From: Streptomyces viridochromogenes
GTDB taxonomy: Bacteria; Actinomycetota; Actinomycetes; Streptomycetales; Streptomycetaceae
DNA: 64,000 nucleotides
Reading direction: 5' to 3'
Assembly: GCF_001270495.1 (NCBI RefSeq)
Contig: NZ_LGUR01000201.1
Coordinates: forward strand, 62,001 to 126,000
Shown: one piece after another, positions 35,127 to 44,627 of the stretch
Layout: each line of letters opens with the position of its first letter
Position numbering within the stretch: the first letter of the stretch is position 1
Notes under the pieces: generated by a model
Seen by the model: the letters and a program-made list of their open reading frames with translations, nothing else
Database searches by the model: none
Told to the model about the DNA's origin: nothing
Position numbers and translations under genes: made by a program

Positions 35127-36476
35127 CTACAGACGGTCCTTCGCGATCTCGGAGAAAGTCTCCAGGAATCGGGTCACATCGGCGGAGGTGAAGGCCAGCG
35201 GGGGACGGATCTTCAGAACGTTCGCCGCTTTGCCCGTGCCGCTGATGAGGATCCGACGGTCGCGCATGTCGTTGATGACGTCTTCGGTGCGTGAGCGGTC
35301 GGGCTCGAGCGTCTCCCGGTCCTTGACGAGCTCCACACCGACGTAGAGACCGCTGCCGCGCACCTCAGCTACGTAAGGGGAATCCTTCGTGATCTCCTGG
35401 AGCCCTGCGCGCAGAGCCGTACCGTTCTCGAGAGCGCGCTGCTGCACGTTCTCGTTCTCGAAGACATCCAGGACTGCGGCGCCGGCGGCCACAGGGATCG
35501 AGCTGCCGGCAAAGGTGTTGAAGTAGCGAACGTTCTGTCCGAACCCCTCGCAGACCTCGGGTCGGAAAACCACACCGGAGATCGGCAATCCGTTGCCCAT
35601 CGGCTTACCCATGGTGACGATGTCCGGCAGCACAGCGTGGCGGGTGAAGCCCCACATCGTATCCCCGAGCCGGGCGAATCCCGACTGCACCTCGTCCGCG
35701 ATGTAGACACCGCCGGCCGCGTGCACCTCCTCCACGACGGCCCTCATGTAACCGACCGGGTCCGTGAAGATTCCATCGCTGGAGTAGGCGCAGTCGGTGA
35801 TCAGCGCCGCGAGCCGGTAACCGTGGCGCTCAAGGTCGTCGATCGCGCCGCGCACCTGGTTGCGCATGTGCTCGGCGAGCGTGGATCCGGGCGCGACGAG
35901 GCGCGGGTCAGGAGGATCGATGAGCCGGACGTTCGGTCCCAGTGGTGATCCTGTGCCCAGAGTCGGCGAGAAGCTCGCCACCTCACGAGTGAGGCCGTGG
36001 TAGGCCCAGCGGGTCACGATGATGCCCTCACCGCCGGTGTGGAACCTCGCCACCCGCACCGCGAGGTCGTTGGCCTCCGACCCGCTGCACGCGAGACTCA
36101 GCTTCGACAACTCCTCGGGAAAGGTCGCGAGGAGCCGCTCCGCATAGTCGACCAGCGACTCCTGGACGTAGCGGGTGTTGGTGTTGACTGCAGTCATCTG
36201 GCGGGAGACGGCCGCGGCCACGTGCGGGTGGGCGTGCCCGACGCACGGAACGTTGTTGTACGCGTCGAGGTAGTCGTAGCCGTCGCGGTCGATCAGGTGG
36301 GCCCCGTGACCGGAGACGAACTCGACCGGCTCCTTGTAGATGAGCGTGTAACCAGGACCGAGCACCTTGTTGCGGCGTCGGATGGTCTCCTGGAGGTGCT
36401 CGGGGAGTTCGCTCAGGCCGCCCGGGTCGAACCGGTTGGGGTAGTGGGCGAGGGCTCGACTCAGCGTCGAAGTCAT
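35127..36476 (-). CDS. Class III PLP enzyme, aminotransferase/phospholyase (AGXT2L-like)
   Basis: 449 aa. It has YLDAYNNVPCVGHAHPHVAAA near residue 69-89, typical of AGXT2-like phospholyases, CSGSEANDLAVRVAR, D261 in IADEVQSGFARLG and PLP lysine K291 in TMGKPMGNGLPI. Related enzymes split phosphoethanolamine or 5-phosphohydroxylysine into aldehyde, ammonia and phosphate. The ATG at 36476 follows GAAAGGTG; the longer frame upstream has no ribosome site. It is the first gene of an operon with the kinase. A plain aminotransferase remains possible. Confidence 0.83.
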   Translation of the reverse strand: MTSTLSRALAHYPNRFDPGGLSELPEHLQETIRRRNKVLGPGYTLIYKEPVEFVSGHGAHLIDRDGYDYLDAYNNVPCVGHAHPHVAAAVSRQMTAVNTNTRYVQESLVDYAERLLATFPEELSKLSLACSGSEANDLAVRVARFHTGGEGIIVTRWAYHGLTREVASFSPTLGTGSPLGPNVRLIDPPDPRLVAPGSTLAEHMRNQVRGAIDDLERHGYRLAALITDCAYSSDGIFTDPVGYMRAVVEEVHAAGGVYIADEVQSGFARLGDTMWGFTRHAVLPDIVTMGKPMGNGLPISGVVFRPEVCEGFGQNVRYFNTFAGSSIPVAAGAAVLDVFENENVQQRALENGTALRAGLQEITKDSPYVAEVRGSGLYVGVELVKDRETLEPDRSRTEDVINDMRDRRILISGTGKAANVLKIRPPLAFTSADVTRFLETFSEIAKDRL

Positions 36477-37342
36477 CGTGGGCACACCTTTCGGCCTGGT
36501 TCCGTCGGAGTTGCTCGCTGCTGTGGCTGAGACCCTACCCATTTTTAGTTCCAGTTCCAACCTGAAACAAGAAACTGACGGGAGCTGCACGGTGCTCCGC
36601 GAGCCGGTGCGGCGCTCCCTGAGGTCTCCTCGCGGTCACGTCGACCCATGGCCTCACTCGAACCCCGTAAGGCCGGGCTCCGTAGGCTCGTGCGCCGCCG
36701 GCATCGTTCGTCGGCGTATACGGTGCCGCCGGTCCCCTGGTTCGTTGGGCTTTTCGTCGGCGCCCGGTCCCGCCCTTCGACCGGATCATTGCCGCGTTCG
36801 TCAGGAAATTCGATCTATAGGGCCTCAATCCAAGACCTTGATCCATCGGCCGACCGGCGCGACGCTGGGTCCCTGGTTACCGGCCAGGGGTAGGACGACC
36901 GGCGAGAGACGTTCCTGTCTCTTCGCTGGCCGCGGCCCCTGGAAGCTTCGACGACGGGCGCGACATCATCGCGCCTGCCCGTGGCAAAGCACCCCGAGTT
37001 CCTGCGGCTCAGGCGGTCCGACTTGCCGGCGTCAAGGCGCTGACCGTGAGCGTCAGCTCGGCGACATGCGGTCAAGTCGCTCTGTGAGCGTAGTGGGTCC
37101 AACGCTGTCAAGGTCGTCGGGGTCGTCCACAAGCGGCTGACCGTAAAGGGGGTGCACCGTCCGATCGATGTTCGCTGCTCATGGTCAGTTGGTCGTCGAC
37201 CCTCAGCTTCAGGCCTGAGCCCCCAGGCGGTGGCTCCGTCCTGGAGGCCCTGGTGACCCCCCTTAGGTGTGCATGACCGTTGATCGTCGCGTCCAAACCG
37301 GGCCCGGCTCGCTCGGTGTATCGGGCTCGCTATGGTCATGAG
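36477..37342. other. Intergenic region with a candidate operator
   Basis: Seventy bases before the phospholyase gene lies an imperfect inverted repeat (36547-36576: AGTTCCAGTTCCA against TGAAACAAGAAACT), a possible binding site for the ROK regulator encoded divergently. The rest (36.6-37.3 kb) has no recognisable gene in any frame. Confidence 0.4.
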
Positions 37343-38512
37343 GTGACCAGCAACCCCACATCGCGCGACTACAACAAGGCCTCGGTCCTTGATGTAGTCC
37401 TGACCCGGGCGCCCTTGACGCGGAACGAGCTCATCAAGCTCACGGGCTTGAGCAAGGCCACGGTGTCCCGAGCCGTAGAGGAGCTTCGGGCGGATGGCTT
37501 CGTCATCGACGGCGGAGTGGATGAGGTTGTCGGCCGCGGCCGCCGGTCCACCTATCTGGACGTGCCCGGCACGACCGGGCACGTCGTGGGTATCAGCTTC
37601 GGCGCGCAGACCACCTGCGTCCTCGTGACCGATCTGAGGGGCCGCGAGGTCCACCACGTGACGGTTCCCACCGAGGACCACGACGAGGTCAGGGCCGGCG
37701 CCGAGTGGCTGGTCGGCTTGATTGCGAAGGCCGGCGAATCCGCACAGGGACCACTGCGCCAGGTCGTCGCCGCGGTGCCAGGCCGGGTCCGGAACGGCAA
37801 GGAGATCTTCGGCCCGGCGGAGTCGATGAAAATCTTCACTGGCTCTGATCTTCAGCGAGCCATTGAAGACCTGATCAATGCTCCCGTGCTCCTCGACAGT
37901 GACGCCAATGCGTCCTTGCTCGGGATCCTCACCAACGACGCCACCGTCAGGAACGCCGCGCTCTTCAGCCTCAGCACCAACCTGAACTTCGCCAGCTGCA
38001 CAGATCACGAGCTCGCCCGCGGGCGGACGCCTACCTTCGGGGACATTGGTGTGCTCTCCTCCGGGGTTGACGATGAGATCCTCGATGAGCTGCTGAGCAC
38101 AAGAGGTCTTCTTCGCTTTGCTCGTGGGCGCGGACTCGACCTGGAACGCATCGAAGACCTCTGGCTGGAAACGCACGAGGAGATGGCGCACGCCGAGGTG
38201 TTGGAAGCGTTCACCACGGCAATCGCGGCTGCTGTCAGCGTCGTCGCCGTGATGCTGGACCCTGAATCGGTCTATTTCGTGGGTCGATTGCGCCCGCTTG
38301 TCGAAGAAGTGCTTCCGGAGGTGCGCAGGCGACTGGACCAGAGCCTTCCGGCGGTCCCAGAGATCAAGGCGGTGACGCAGGTGATCGGCCTGTCGACGGC
38401 AGAAGGAGCGGTGTACGCGTGCCTGACCATGGCTCAGGGCCGGCTACGAGACGCTGTGCTCGGGGCGCGTCGCCAGAGCCAACCTACAGAGCGATCGGCA
38501 CCAGCCTTCTGA
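37343..38512 (+). CDS. ROK family transcriptional regulator
   Basis: 389 aa. The N-terminal winged helix (about residues 10-70) includes TRNELIKLTGLSKATVSRAV and EELRADGFV. The ROK sugar-kinase-like domain follows with HVVGISFGAQTTCVLVTDLR and VVAAVPGRVRNG. The usual zinc motif (GHxxxx...CxCGxxGCxE) is absent; in its place is FASCTDHELARGRTPTFGDI, so it should not be a working sugar kinase and the effector is probably not a simple sugar. The GTG at 37343 is taken as start because the frame upstream lacks motif. It faces away from the kinase/phospholyase operon and may regulate it. Confidence 0.83.
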   Translation: MTSNPTSRDYNKASVLDVVLTRAPLTRNELIKLTGLSKATVSRAVEELRADGFVIDGGVDEVVGRGRRSTYLDVPGTTGHVVGISFGAQTTCVLVTDLRGREVHHVTVPTEDHDEVRAGAEWLVGLIAKAGESAQGPLRQVVAAVPGRVRNGKEIFGPAESMKIFTGSDLQRAIEDLINAPVLLDSDANASLLGILTNDATVRNAALFSLSTNLNFASCTDHELARGRTPTFGDIGVLSSGVDDEILDELLSTRGLLRFARGRGLDLERIEDLWLETHEEMAHAEVLEAFTTAIAAAVSVVAVMLDPESVYFVGRLRPLVEEVLPEVRRRLDQSLPAVPEIKAVTQVIGLSTAEGAVYACLTMAQGRLRDAVLGARRQSQPTERSAPAF

Positions 38513-38944
38513 CTCGGCCACCAAACCAACCCACGCTTCATGTTGAAACGAGGTTCCCCCGCTGCGCTGGGGTGGCTGTTCGTGGTGACGACTCTGCCTG
38601 TGCCGACCCTGGCCGCCCGGTCCGTGCACACCCCCAGGGCTGCAGGCGTCGGCGGCCCGACGTCGGGTGAAAGGGCGCCGTTCTGACAACTGCCGAGGAA
38701 GACCAGCGGGCTCCAGGGAGTACGAGTCGATCTGTCACTGGGGGTGGCCAAGGAGTGAAAGCTGGTCCGGCATCAGGTTTGACAGGACCCGCGCGAGCCC
38801 TCCCTGATCGACGTCGACACCCACCTGAAGTAGCGGCCGATGAGCGTCATGTCGGCCGGTACGGAGGCCCGTCCGTCCCGGTGGCGCGCGGGCCTCGGCC
38901 GCCTCGCCGCCGGGGCCGCGCTGCTGACGGCCGTGGCCATGCAC

Positions 38945-39083
38945 GCATCCCCGAGGTCGTCATTTGCGAGATCCTCAGCGGTGACTTCGACATCGTGGTG
39001 CGCCTGGAGGCGGCCTCTCTGGAACGCGTACGGGGTATCTGGGAGGACATCGCCCAGATACCCGGTGTACGGGAGCCGGGGTG
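38945..39083 (+). pseudogene. Lrp/AsnC-type regulator C-terminal fragment
   Basis: Open frame ending at a stop reads IPEVVICEILSGDFDIVVRL then EAASLERVRGIWEDIAQIPG. This is the RAM effector domain of AsnC/Lrp regulators. The DNA-binding half is missing. The rest of 38513-39154 shows no gene. Confidence 0.68.
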
Positions 39084-39154
39084 AGCAGCGCATCGGCAGG
39101 TACTCGCCGGTTAGCCGTTCAGTGCCAGGGGTTCGCGCTCGGTGCGGAAGGCGG

Positions 39155-39690
39155 TCATTGGACCACGTCAGTGATGTGGTTGACGCAGACGACCTTGGGC
39201 TGGGTCATCTCCTCGAAGGCGAAGCGCACGCCCTCGCGGCCCATGCTGCCGTACTTGAATCCGCCGAACGGCATGGCGTCGAAGCGGTAGTCGGAGGAGT
39301 CGTTGATCATGACGCCGCCTGCTTCCAGCAGCCGGGCCGCGGTCAGGGCGCGGTCCAGGCGGGAGGTGAAGATGCCGGCGTGGAGGCTGTAGTCGATGGC
39401 GTTGGCCTGCTCGATGGCGTCCTCGAAGGACGTGAACGGCTGCAGCATGACGACGGGGGCGAACACCTCTTCCTGCCAGATCGAGCAGGCGGCCGGGACG
39501 TCTTCCAGGACGGTCGGCGTGTACAGGGAACCGGTGGCGTGGTTGCCGCACAGCAGTACCGCGCCGTCGGCCACCGCGGTGTCGACTTTGGCCCGGGTGG
39601 CGGCCGCGGCCTGCTGGGTGATCATGGGGCCGACGTCGGTGCGCTCGTCCGGCCGTACGGTCAACCGCATGGCCGGCGCGTACCGAGGTG
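39155..39690 (-). pseudogene. Aldehyde dehydrogenase C-terminal fragment
   Basis: Minus strand: [60 protein letters not shown] and [20 protein letters not shown]. This is the last third of an ALDH, with the EEVFAPV and PFGGFKYSGxGREG motifs. The catalytic Cys and cofactor domain are absent. Its upstream edge abuts the LacI fragment at about 39.69 kb. Confidence 0.82.
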
Positions 39691-39699
39691 AGGCCAAGA

Positions 39700-40060
39700 C
39701 CGACGCTCGCGACGCTTATCGGACTTCACCGGAGGGGCCCGCACCAGCGCGAAGCCGTGCACGAGTGCCCGCTCGACGACCGTCGCGGCCACCTCCATGG
39801 AGAAGTCGAGCTGGGACGGACCGCCCGCGACGGCGAACGGAATCGACGACGCGAGCGCGATCGCCCTGGCCTGCCCCCTGCGCAGCCGCTGCGCGCGGAG
39901 GTCGGGCCGGTAGCCCAGCTCGGCCGCGATCCGCTTCACCCGCTCCCGGGTGCGCAGATCGACCTTCCCCAGCCCGTTGAGGGCGTGCAAGATGGTCGTA
40001 CGGGACACGGAAGCGGCCCTGACAGGGGGTCGATGGCGGGCACCTCGGTATTTTCCTCCA
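39700..40060 (-). pseudogene. LacI family regulator N-terminal fragment
   Basis: Minus strand: ASVSRTTILHALNGLGKVDL, TRERVKRIAAELGYRPDLRA, QRLRRGQARAIALASSIPFA and DFSMEVAATVVERALVHGFA. This is the LacI helix-turn-helix plus hinge and start of the ligand domain. The first HTH residues are damaged and the gene stops at the junction with the ALDH fragment. Confidence 0.8.
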
Positions 40061-40135
40061 TCGACGGGGCCGGGGGACACCCGTTCGGGGGCAAGCACGT
40101 GGGGTCCCGCCCGGCGGACGGGTAGTCGACGGCAC

Positions 40136-41014
40136 ATGCCCCTTAGATTCGGTGCGTCGGCTGACGGCCACGCCGCGCATCACGGCCACTGGTTCGCTCG
40201 GCTCCATCGGCGGGTGCTCACCTCGTGGATCGGGCTCGCCTGGAACCGGGGGCGCGAGATGGAGCTGATGCACCGTGCCATGGGGTTCGCGGCGCTGAGC
40301 TTCCTCACGCTGCTGCCGTTGTTGGTCGTCGTCGCGGCGGCCGACCTCGCGAGAGGTCAGGGCTTCGCCAGGTGGCTGGTCCAGGGCCTAGGTGTGTCGG
40401 CGGTGTCGCAGGAGGAGGTCGAGCGGATGTTCGGCCGGCCGGGGCAGGCGCTGCAGCGCACCACGGCGCTCGGCCTCGCCGCGCTGGCCGCGTTCGGTGT
40501 GACCTTCGGCTCGGCCGTACAGACCGGGTACGAGCGAGTGTGGGACCTGCCGACGGCGCGCTGGCACACGATGTGGCGCCATGTCGTCTGGCTGGCCGTA
40601 CTGACCGGCTCCCTGCTGCTGTTCTTCGCCGCACCCACCCCCGATGAGTCGTCCGCCCTGAAGACGGTGCTGGTCGCCGGGGTCGATGTGGTCGGTGCGT
40701 TCGTCTTCTTCTGGTGGTCGCAACGGCTGCTGCTCTGCGGCCGCATTCGTTGGCGGGCGCTCGCGCCCGGGGCTGCCGCGACGGCCCTGGGGCTCCTCGG
40801 GCTGCGGGTCTTCTCCCAGCACATCTTCTCGCCGTTGATCGCGTCGAACACGGTGACCTACGGCCCGTTCGGGACCGTTCTGGTTCTGCAGTCCTGGCTG
40901 GTCGGCGTGGGTTTCGTGGTGTATGGAGGGGCTCTGGTCGGCCGGCTCTTCCACGAGTATCTGGAGCGGCGCCGACTCACCGTGCAAGCGGCCACACAGC
41001 CGCCGCTGTCATGA
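40136..41014 (+). CDS. YihY/BrkB family inner membrane protein
   Basis: 292 aa with about six transmembrane segments (for example MGFAALSFLTLLPLLVVVAA, HVVWLAVLTGSLLLFFAA and VLVAGVDVVGAFVFFWWSQR). Family landmarks are the N-terminal AWNRGREMELMHRAMGFAALS and the late TYGPFGTVLVLQSWLVGVGF. The Streptomyces form lacks the long N-terminal cytoplasmic part. Function of the family is unknown; it is not a ribonuclease as once named. The ATG at 40136 is chosen because the upstream frame overlaps the LacI remnant. It is an intact gene in a zone of fragments. Confidence 0.82.
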   Translation: MPLRFGASADGHAAHHGHWFARLHRRVLTSWIGLAWNRGREMELMHRAMGFAALSFLTLLPLLVVVAAADLARGQGFARWLVQGLGVSAVSQEEVERMFGRPGQALQRTTALGLAALAAFGVTFGSAVQTGYERVWDLPTARWHTMWRHVVWLAVLTGSLLLFFAAPTPDESSALKTVLVAGVDVVGAFVFFWWSQRLLLCGRIRWRALAPGAAATALGLLGLRVFSQHIFSPLIASNTVTYGPFGTVLVLQSWLVGVGFVVYGGALVGRLFHEYLERRRLTVQAATQPPLS

Positions 41015-41244
41015 ACGGAAGCCCTGCGGAATGCTGGTCACTACTGCTGTCATCCGCCGGACCCCTCGCGGGGCGCCCGCGGCAGGGGAGTCGTGCCGTT
41101 CGTCACGCGGTTGATGCCACCCGAAAGTAAGACGAACCTCTGGTTCCGCATGGTGCCGGAACGGACGTACATCGGATTGGTCCATGACGCGGCGGCGTCT
41201 CCCGCGGTCGGCGAGCGCGCACGACCTCCTGCGCATGTGCCGTC

Positions 41245-41795
41245 GGTGGGGTGACGGGCGGCCGGACCTACCTCTCGGCCAACTCCATGCAGTGGCAGGT
41301 GGAGGGCCGTCCCCGTACGGCGTCCCCGACCGCCTGCTCACCTGCCGCAAACGCAAGGGCCCGACCGCCCCGTGCTCTGGCGGGAGATCGACCGCCCCGA
41401 GCAGGAGGTGATCGGCATCCAGTACGCGGGCTACGTCCCCGAGCCGCACTCGCTGATCGTGTGCAACGCCGATCACTGGCTGTGGGAGGCGACCGGTGCC
41501 CACGAGGGCGACGAGATCGAAGGGCTCGTCGCTGACGAGGTCGACCGCTTCTTCCCACGCACCGGGCTTCCCCAGCATCAGTTGCGCGTCCTGCTCGCGC
41601 ACTCCCCGTACACCGGTCCTGAGGGCGTCGCGCGTCATCAGGAGACCTCGCTCTACCGCGGCCCTTCGGGCGCCTGGGTGTTCGCCTCCGGTACCTTCGC
41701 CTGCTCCCCGGCCATCGAGCGCCCGGCCCACGTCGACTCCCGCATCCAGTGGGCCACGGCCAAGCTCTGGATCGCATCTGTAAACGCACCTGACG
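41245..41795 (+). pseudogene. N,N-dimethylformamidase beta-like protein, C-terminal remnant
   Basis: Frames in turn read TGGRTYLSANSMQWQVEG, DRLLTCRKRKGP, then VLWREIDRPEQEVIGIQYAG, HSLIVCNADHWLWEATGAHE, DEVDRFFPRTGLPQHQLRVL and LLAHSPYTGPEGVARHQETS. After another slip comes LDRICKRT and a stop. This is the end of the large DMFase-beta-type domain (YLGGNGFYW...). At least two frameshifts and the missing N-terminal part make it dead. Confidence 0.68.
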
Positions 41796-41985
41796 CCGTG
41801 GCCCACGCGAAGTTCACCGTCGCGTCAGCGAAGACTTTGGCGACACTGCGTAATCGTGCCTAGACGCAATCGGGCTCAGGAGAGCGCGTCCCAAAGCAGG
41901 TCGGCCAGCACCGAGTCAGCACGCCACCAACCCGTGCTGGTTCCGTGCTGGCTTCGAGGGCCGAAATCATAGAAAACCGCACGTC

Positions 41986-42099
41986 CTAGCCCCGATTGAA
42001 TGAGTTGTCGTACCACTCGATGGTCGTGCCTATGAGGCTGGCGGCGACGATGCGACGGAGGTTCGCGGGTGGTGGGGGAGCGGTGGTTCCGGAGGCCAT
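41986..42099 (-). pseudogene. N-terminal scrap of an MHS-type MFS transporter
   Basis: 37 codons from an ATG at 42099 to a stop. It reads PPPPANLRRIVAASLIGTTI then EWYDNSFNRG. RRxxxASxIGTTIEWYD is the start of metabolite:H+ symporter (MHS) proteins; the family Phe after EWYD and all membrane segments are lost at the break near 41.99 kb. Confidence 0.72.
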
Positions 42100-42320
42100 G
42101 TGCGCCACTTCCTTGTGTGCGGTGGGGACGGGTACGTGTTGGCACACCGTAGAAACGTGCAGGTCAGGCGCACATGTGGTGGGGCGACATAGTTCGGGCT
42201 GTGGTTATGCGTGGGGCCACCATGCCCGCTCGCGGCGCGGCAGCTGAGCGGCTTGGAGAGGGGCGAGATAGTGCTGTCCGGGAAGCGTAGTTGGGCGTGA
42301 TTTGACGGTGGCGTGCTGAC

Positions 42321-42400
42321 TCCCGTGCTGGTTTGGTGCTGACTAAATTCCCACGTCATCACCCGTGTTCGTCTCTCCCGTGCTGACTTGGTGCTGACTA
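42321..42400 (+). repeat. Two 25-bp direct repeats rich in GTGCTGAC
   Basis: 42321-42345 and 42376-42400 match at 23 of 25 positions, 55 bases apart, each containing two CGTGCTG/GGTGCTGACTA units. A looser copy is near 41.93 kb. They may be arm sites or attachment remnants of an integrative element. No integrase or tRNA is seen beside them, and 42.4-42.79 kb has no gene. Confidence 0.6.
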
Positions 42401-42794
42401 CGCTCCGTAGAACTCGGGCATCAGGGTCAGATCGGGCCCAGAGCTGCGCTGCGGCAGGCGGCCCGAACGAAGGCCAAGCCAGTCGATGCGACTCGGTCTC
42501 CGGGCGGGTGAGCAGGGGGCCGGGACTGGGTGCGGGGCGTGGGTGTCCCAGCAGGTTCTTGGTCTGCTGGTGGCACACGGGTTGCACGCCATCTGAGCTG
42601 TGTAAACGGAGATCGTCGGCACCTGTCGTGGACTGTTGGCCCGGGTATGGTCCCCGGATCCTGGTCATCCGGACCGGGGGCAGTCCAGGTGGCACGGTGC
42701 ATGGGAATTCCGCATGACCTGGCACCAGACTGCCGATCTCGACGCATGCGGCTCCCGGGGGCACGGTCCCGAGTGACTACTCCAGGGCCGACGA

Positions 42795-42910
42795 CACGGG
42801 GGTGTGGACAGGAGTGGTTCCCGGACGATTTGTCGGCGAGCTGGACGCTGTTGGACGGTGGCTGGATGTTCGTGGACGACAAGATCGGAGCGACGAGGCT
42901 CGGCGAGCGG
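42795..42910 (+). mobile_element. Tn3-family transposase N-terminal fragment
   Basis: One frame reads CGQEWFPDDLSASWTLLDGG then WMFVDDKIGATRLGE, the DUF4158-type start of Tn3-like transposases (EWxPxDLxxxWTLLxxDWxxVxNKxGATRLGFA). It breaks after TRLG. Confidence 0.62.
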
Positions 42911-42936
42911 CGCAGGCTCGGTGTTCTGCGCGAAGC

Positions 42937-42971
42937 GCGAGGGCCGCACCCGGAGTGGGTGCGGCCCTCGC
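42937..42971. terminator. Perfect 15-bp stem-loop terminator
   Basis: Arms 42937-42951 and 42957-42971 pair without mismatch around GGAGT, GC-rich. It lies 19 bases beyond the stop of the minus-strand response regulator, so it probably ends that transcript. Confidence 0.8.
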
Positions 42972-42990
42972 GATGACGGGAATGCGGTTG

Positions 42991-43769
42991 CTACGTCACT
43001 GGTGGTGCGGTGACGTCAGGTAGTGCTGTCGTAGGAGCTCCTTTCCGTAGTCGTTGCCGGCCGGGCCTGATGGTGTAGCCCATCCTGCGCAGCGTGCGGA
43101 TCATCGGAGGTCGGCCCTTGTCGATCTTCCTGCGCAGGTTGGAGATGTACGCCTCCACGAGGTTTCCACTGGCATCGAAGGAACTGCTCCAGACGAGGTC
43201 GAGGATCTGGGCCCTGCTGAGCACTTGGCGCGGGTGGCTCATCAGCAGCCACAGCAGGTCGAACTCCTTGGCGGTCAGTTCGATGGGCGTCCCGTCGGAG
43301 TGTGCTTCTCGCGTTTTCTCTACCAGGCCCAGATCCCCGACGGTCAGGACGGACTTGTCGGTCTTCGCGTCCTCGACGCCGGCCCGGCGCAGTAGGCCGC
43401 GTAGCCGCAGCACGACCTCTTCCAACGAGAACGGCTTCGTCACGTAGTCGTCCGCTCCCGCGCAGAGGCCGTCGATTCGGTGCTCCAGTGCGTCCCGGGC
43501 GGTGAGCATGAGAACGGGCAGGTGGGGATTCTCGTAGCGCAGACGCCGGAGCACCTGCACGCCCTCCAGGCCGGGCAGCATTCCGTCCAGGACGACGGCG
43601 TGCGGTGCGCAGGCGCGTGCGGTGCGCAGGCGCTCTCCCCGTCGGCCGCCGAGTAGGGCCGCCAGCCCGCCTCGCTGACGGCCACAGACAGCGTCTCGAC
43701 GAGCCCGGGCTCGTCATCGACGATCAGCACGCGGATCAGGTCCTCGTGACTTCTGGAAGCGGCAGACAT
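42991..43769 (-). CDS. OmpR/PhoB-type response regulator with a 1-base frameshift
   Basis: The receiver starts MSAASRSHEDLIRVLIVDDE; phosphate acceptor Asp is in VVLDGMLPGLEG and Lys in YVTKPFSLEEV. The winged-helix output domain has LTAKEFDLLWLLMSHPRQVL and IRTLRRMGYTIRPG. Frames change at about 43628/43629: adding one base restores DGESALRTARACAPHA before VVLD, giving the canonical 14-residue spacing. Two 16-base copies (43601-43616, 43618-43633) at this spot favour slippage. If real, the protein is lost after residue ~45. There is no sensor kinase next to it. Confidence 0.8.
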
Positions 43770-43919
43770 GTTTCGATCCTGTCGGGGTCGTCTCCCGATC
43801 GGTCCGAGCCGCCACGACTCAGGGCGCAGCCCTGCTCGCAACCCGGACGGTGGCCCTCACCAGACACGGTCTCTTGCACTTACGCTCTGCGCTCGCAGGC
43901 GTGTTGATCATCCGAAGCA

Positions 43920-44420
43920 TCGCCCCTGGTCACCGCCACCCCACTCGTGCCGGCTGCGGCGGGCATTGCGCACGGGCTGTCCAGATCGACGGCCGTGGAC
44001 TGGGCACAGCTGTACGTCCCGCTATTGCCGGTCTTTCCGCTGCTCACGGTTGGTCTCCTGCGCCCATGGGCCCCGACTCGGCCTCGCGAACTTCGCCACC
44101 GTGATGGCCCGGGCGGGTACTTTCGTGCACACGGCCTTCTGCACCGGTCTCGACGCAGTCGCCGACATCGCGGCCGGAACCGCGGTCGAGCACGCCGACG
44201 AGACAGCGAGCCTCGGGCCAATCAAGCGCCCTCACTACGACACGGGTGAGGCGCCAGGGCAGGCCGGTGCCTCCGCCCTCATCGGCGCCGTCGCGGCCAC
44301 GGCGGTCACGCTTCTCCCGAAGTGCGGCACCAGACACCTTCCCGGCACGGCAGTGTTCCTCGCGGCCGGCTGGTCCTTCGGTCGACAGCCACATCCTCTG
44401 GCCACGCGGCGTGTGCTGAA
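43920..44420 (+). pseudogene. Possible decayed membrane protein
   Basis: Hydrophobic pieces in two frames: AQLYVPLLPVFPLLTVGLLR, then FATVMARAGTFVHTAFCTGL, DAVADIAAGTAVEHADE, SALIGAVAATAVTLLP and LPGTAVFLAAGWSFG. They look like consecutive segments of one multi-pass protein with frame slips. No family is named with confidence. Confidence 0.35.
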
Positions 44421-44441
44421 CGTCTGCAACCTCGACCGGTG

Positions 44442-44627
44442 TCAGCCGTGGTCCCCCTGGGCGGAGACGGTGTGTCCCGTCTCGGCGGCGGAACGGTCAG
44501 GCTGATCGGCGGGGGCAACGGTCACCGTGGCTCCGAGGCCGGTGGTCGCCAGGAACCCGCTGCCGATGATGCTCAGGGGACTCGGTGCCGCGGGCTTGCG
44601 GTTGTCGCGTTGGCTGGGCCTACTCAT
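44442..44627 (-). CDS. Small peptide, 61 aa, possibly membrane or exported
   Basis: ATG at 44627 with GAGGAG 6 bases upstream, an excellent ribosome site, and GC-rich third positions throughout. It reads SRPSQRDNRKPAAPSPLSII, then GSGFLATTGLGATVTVAPAD and a polar tail QPDRSAAETGHTVSAQGDHG. A basic N terminus followed by one hydrophobic stretch suggests a membrane anchor or signal. No family recognised. It stands alone. Confidence 0.55.
   Translation of the reverse strand: MSRPSQRDNRKPAAPSPLSIIGSGFLATTGLGATVTVAPADQPDRSAAETGHTVSAQGDHG

Noticed and set aside
41876..43000. tRNA gene near the GTGCTGAC repeats
   Set aside because: No cloverleaf could be folded from either strand; the repeats alone do not prove an attachment site.
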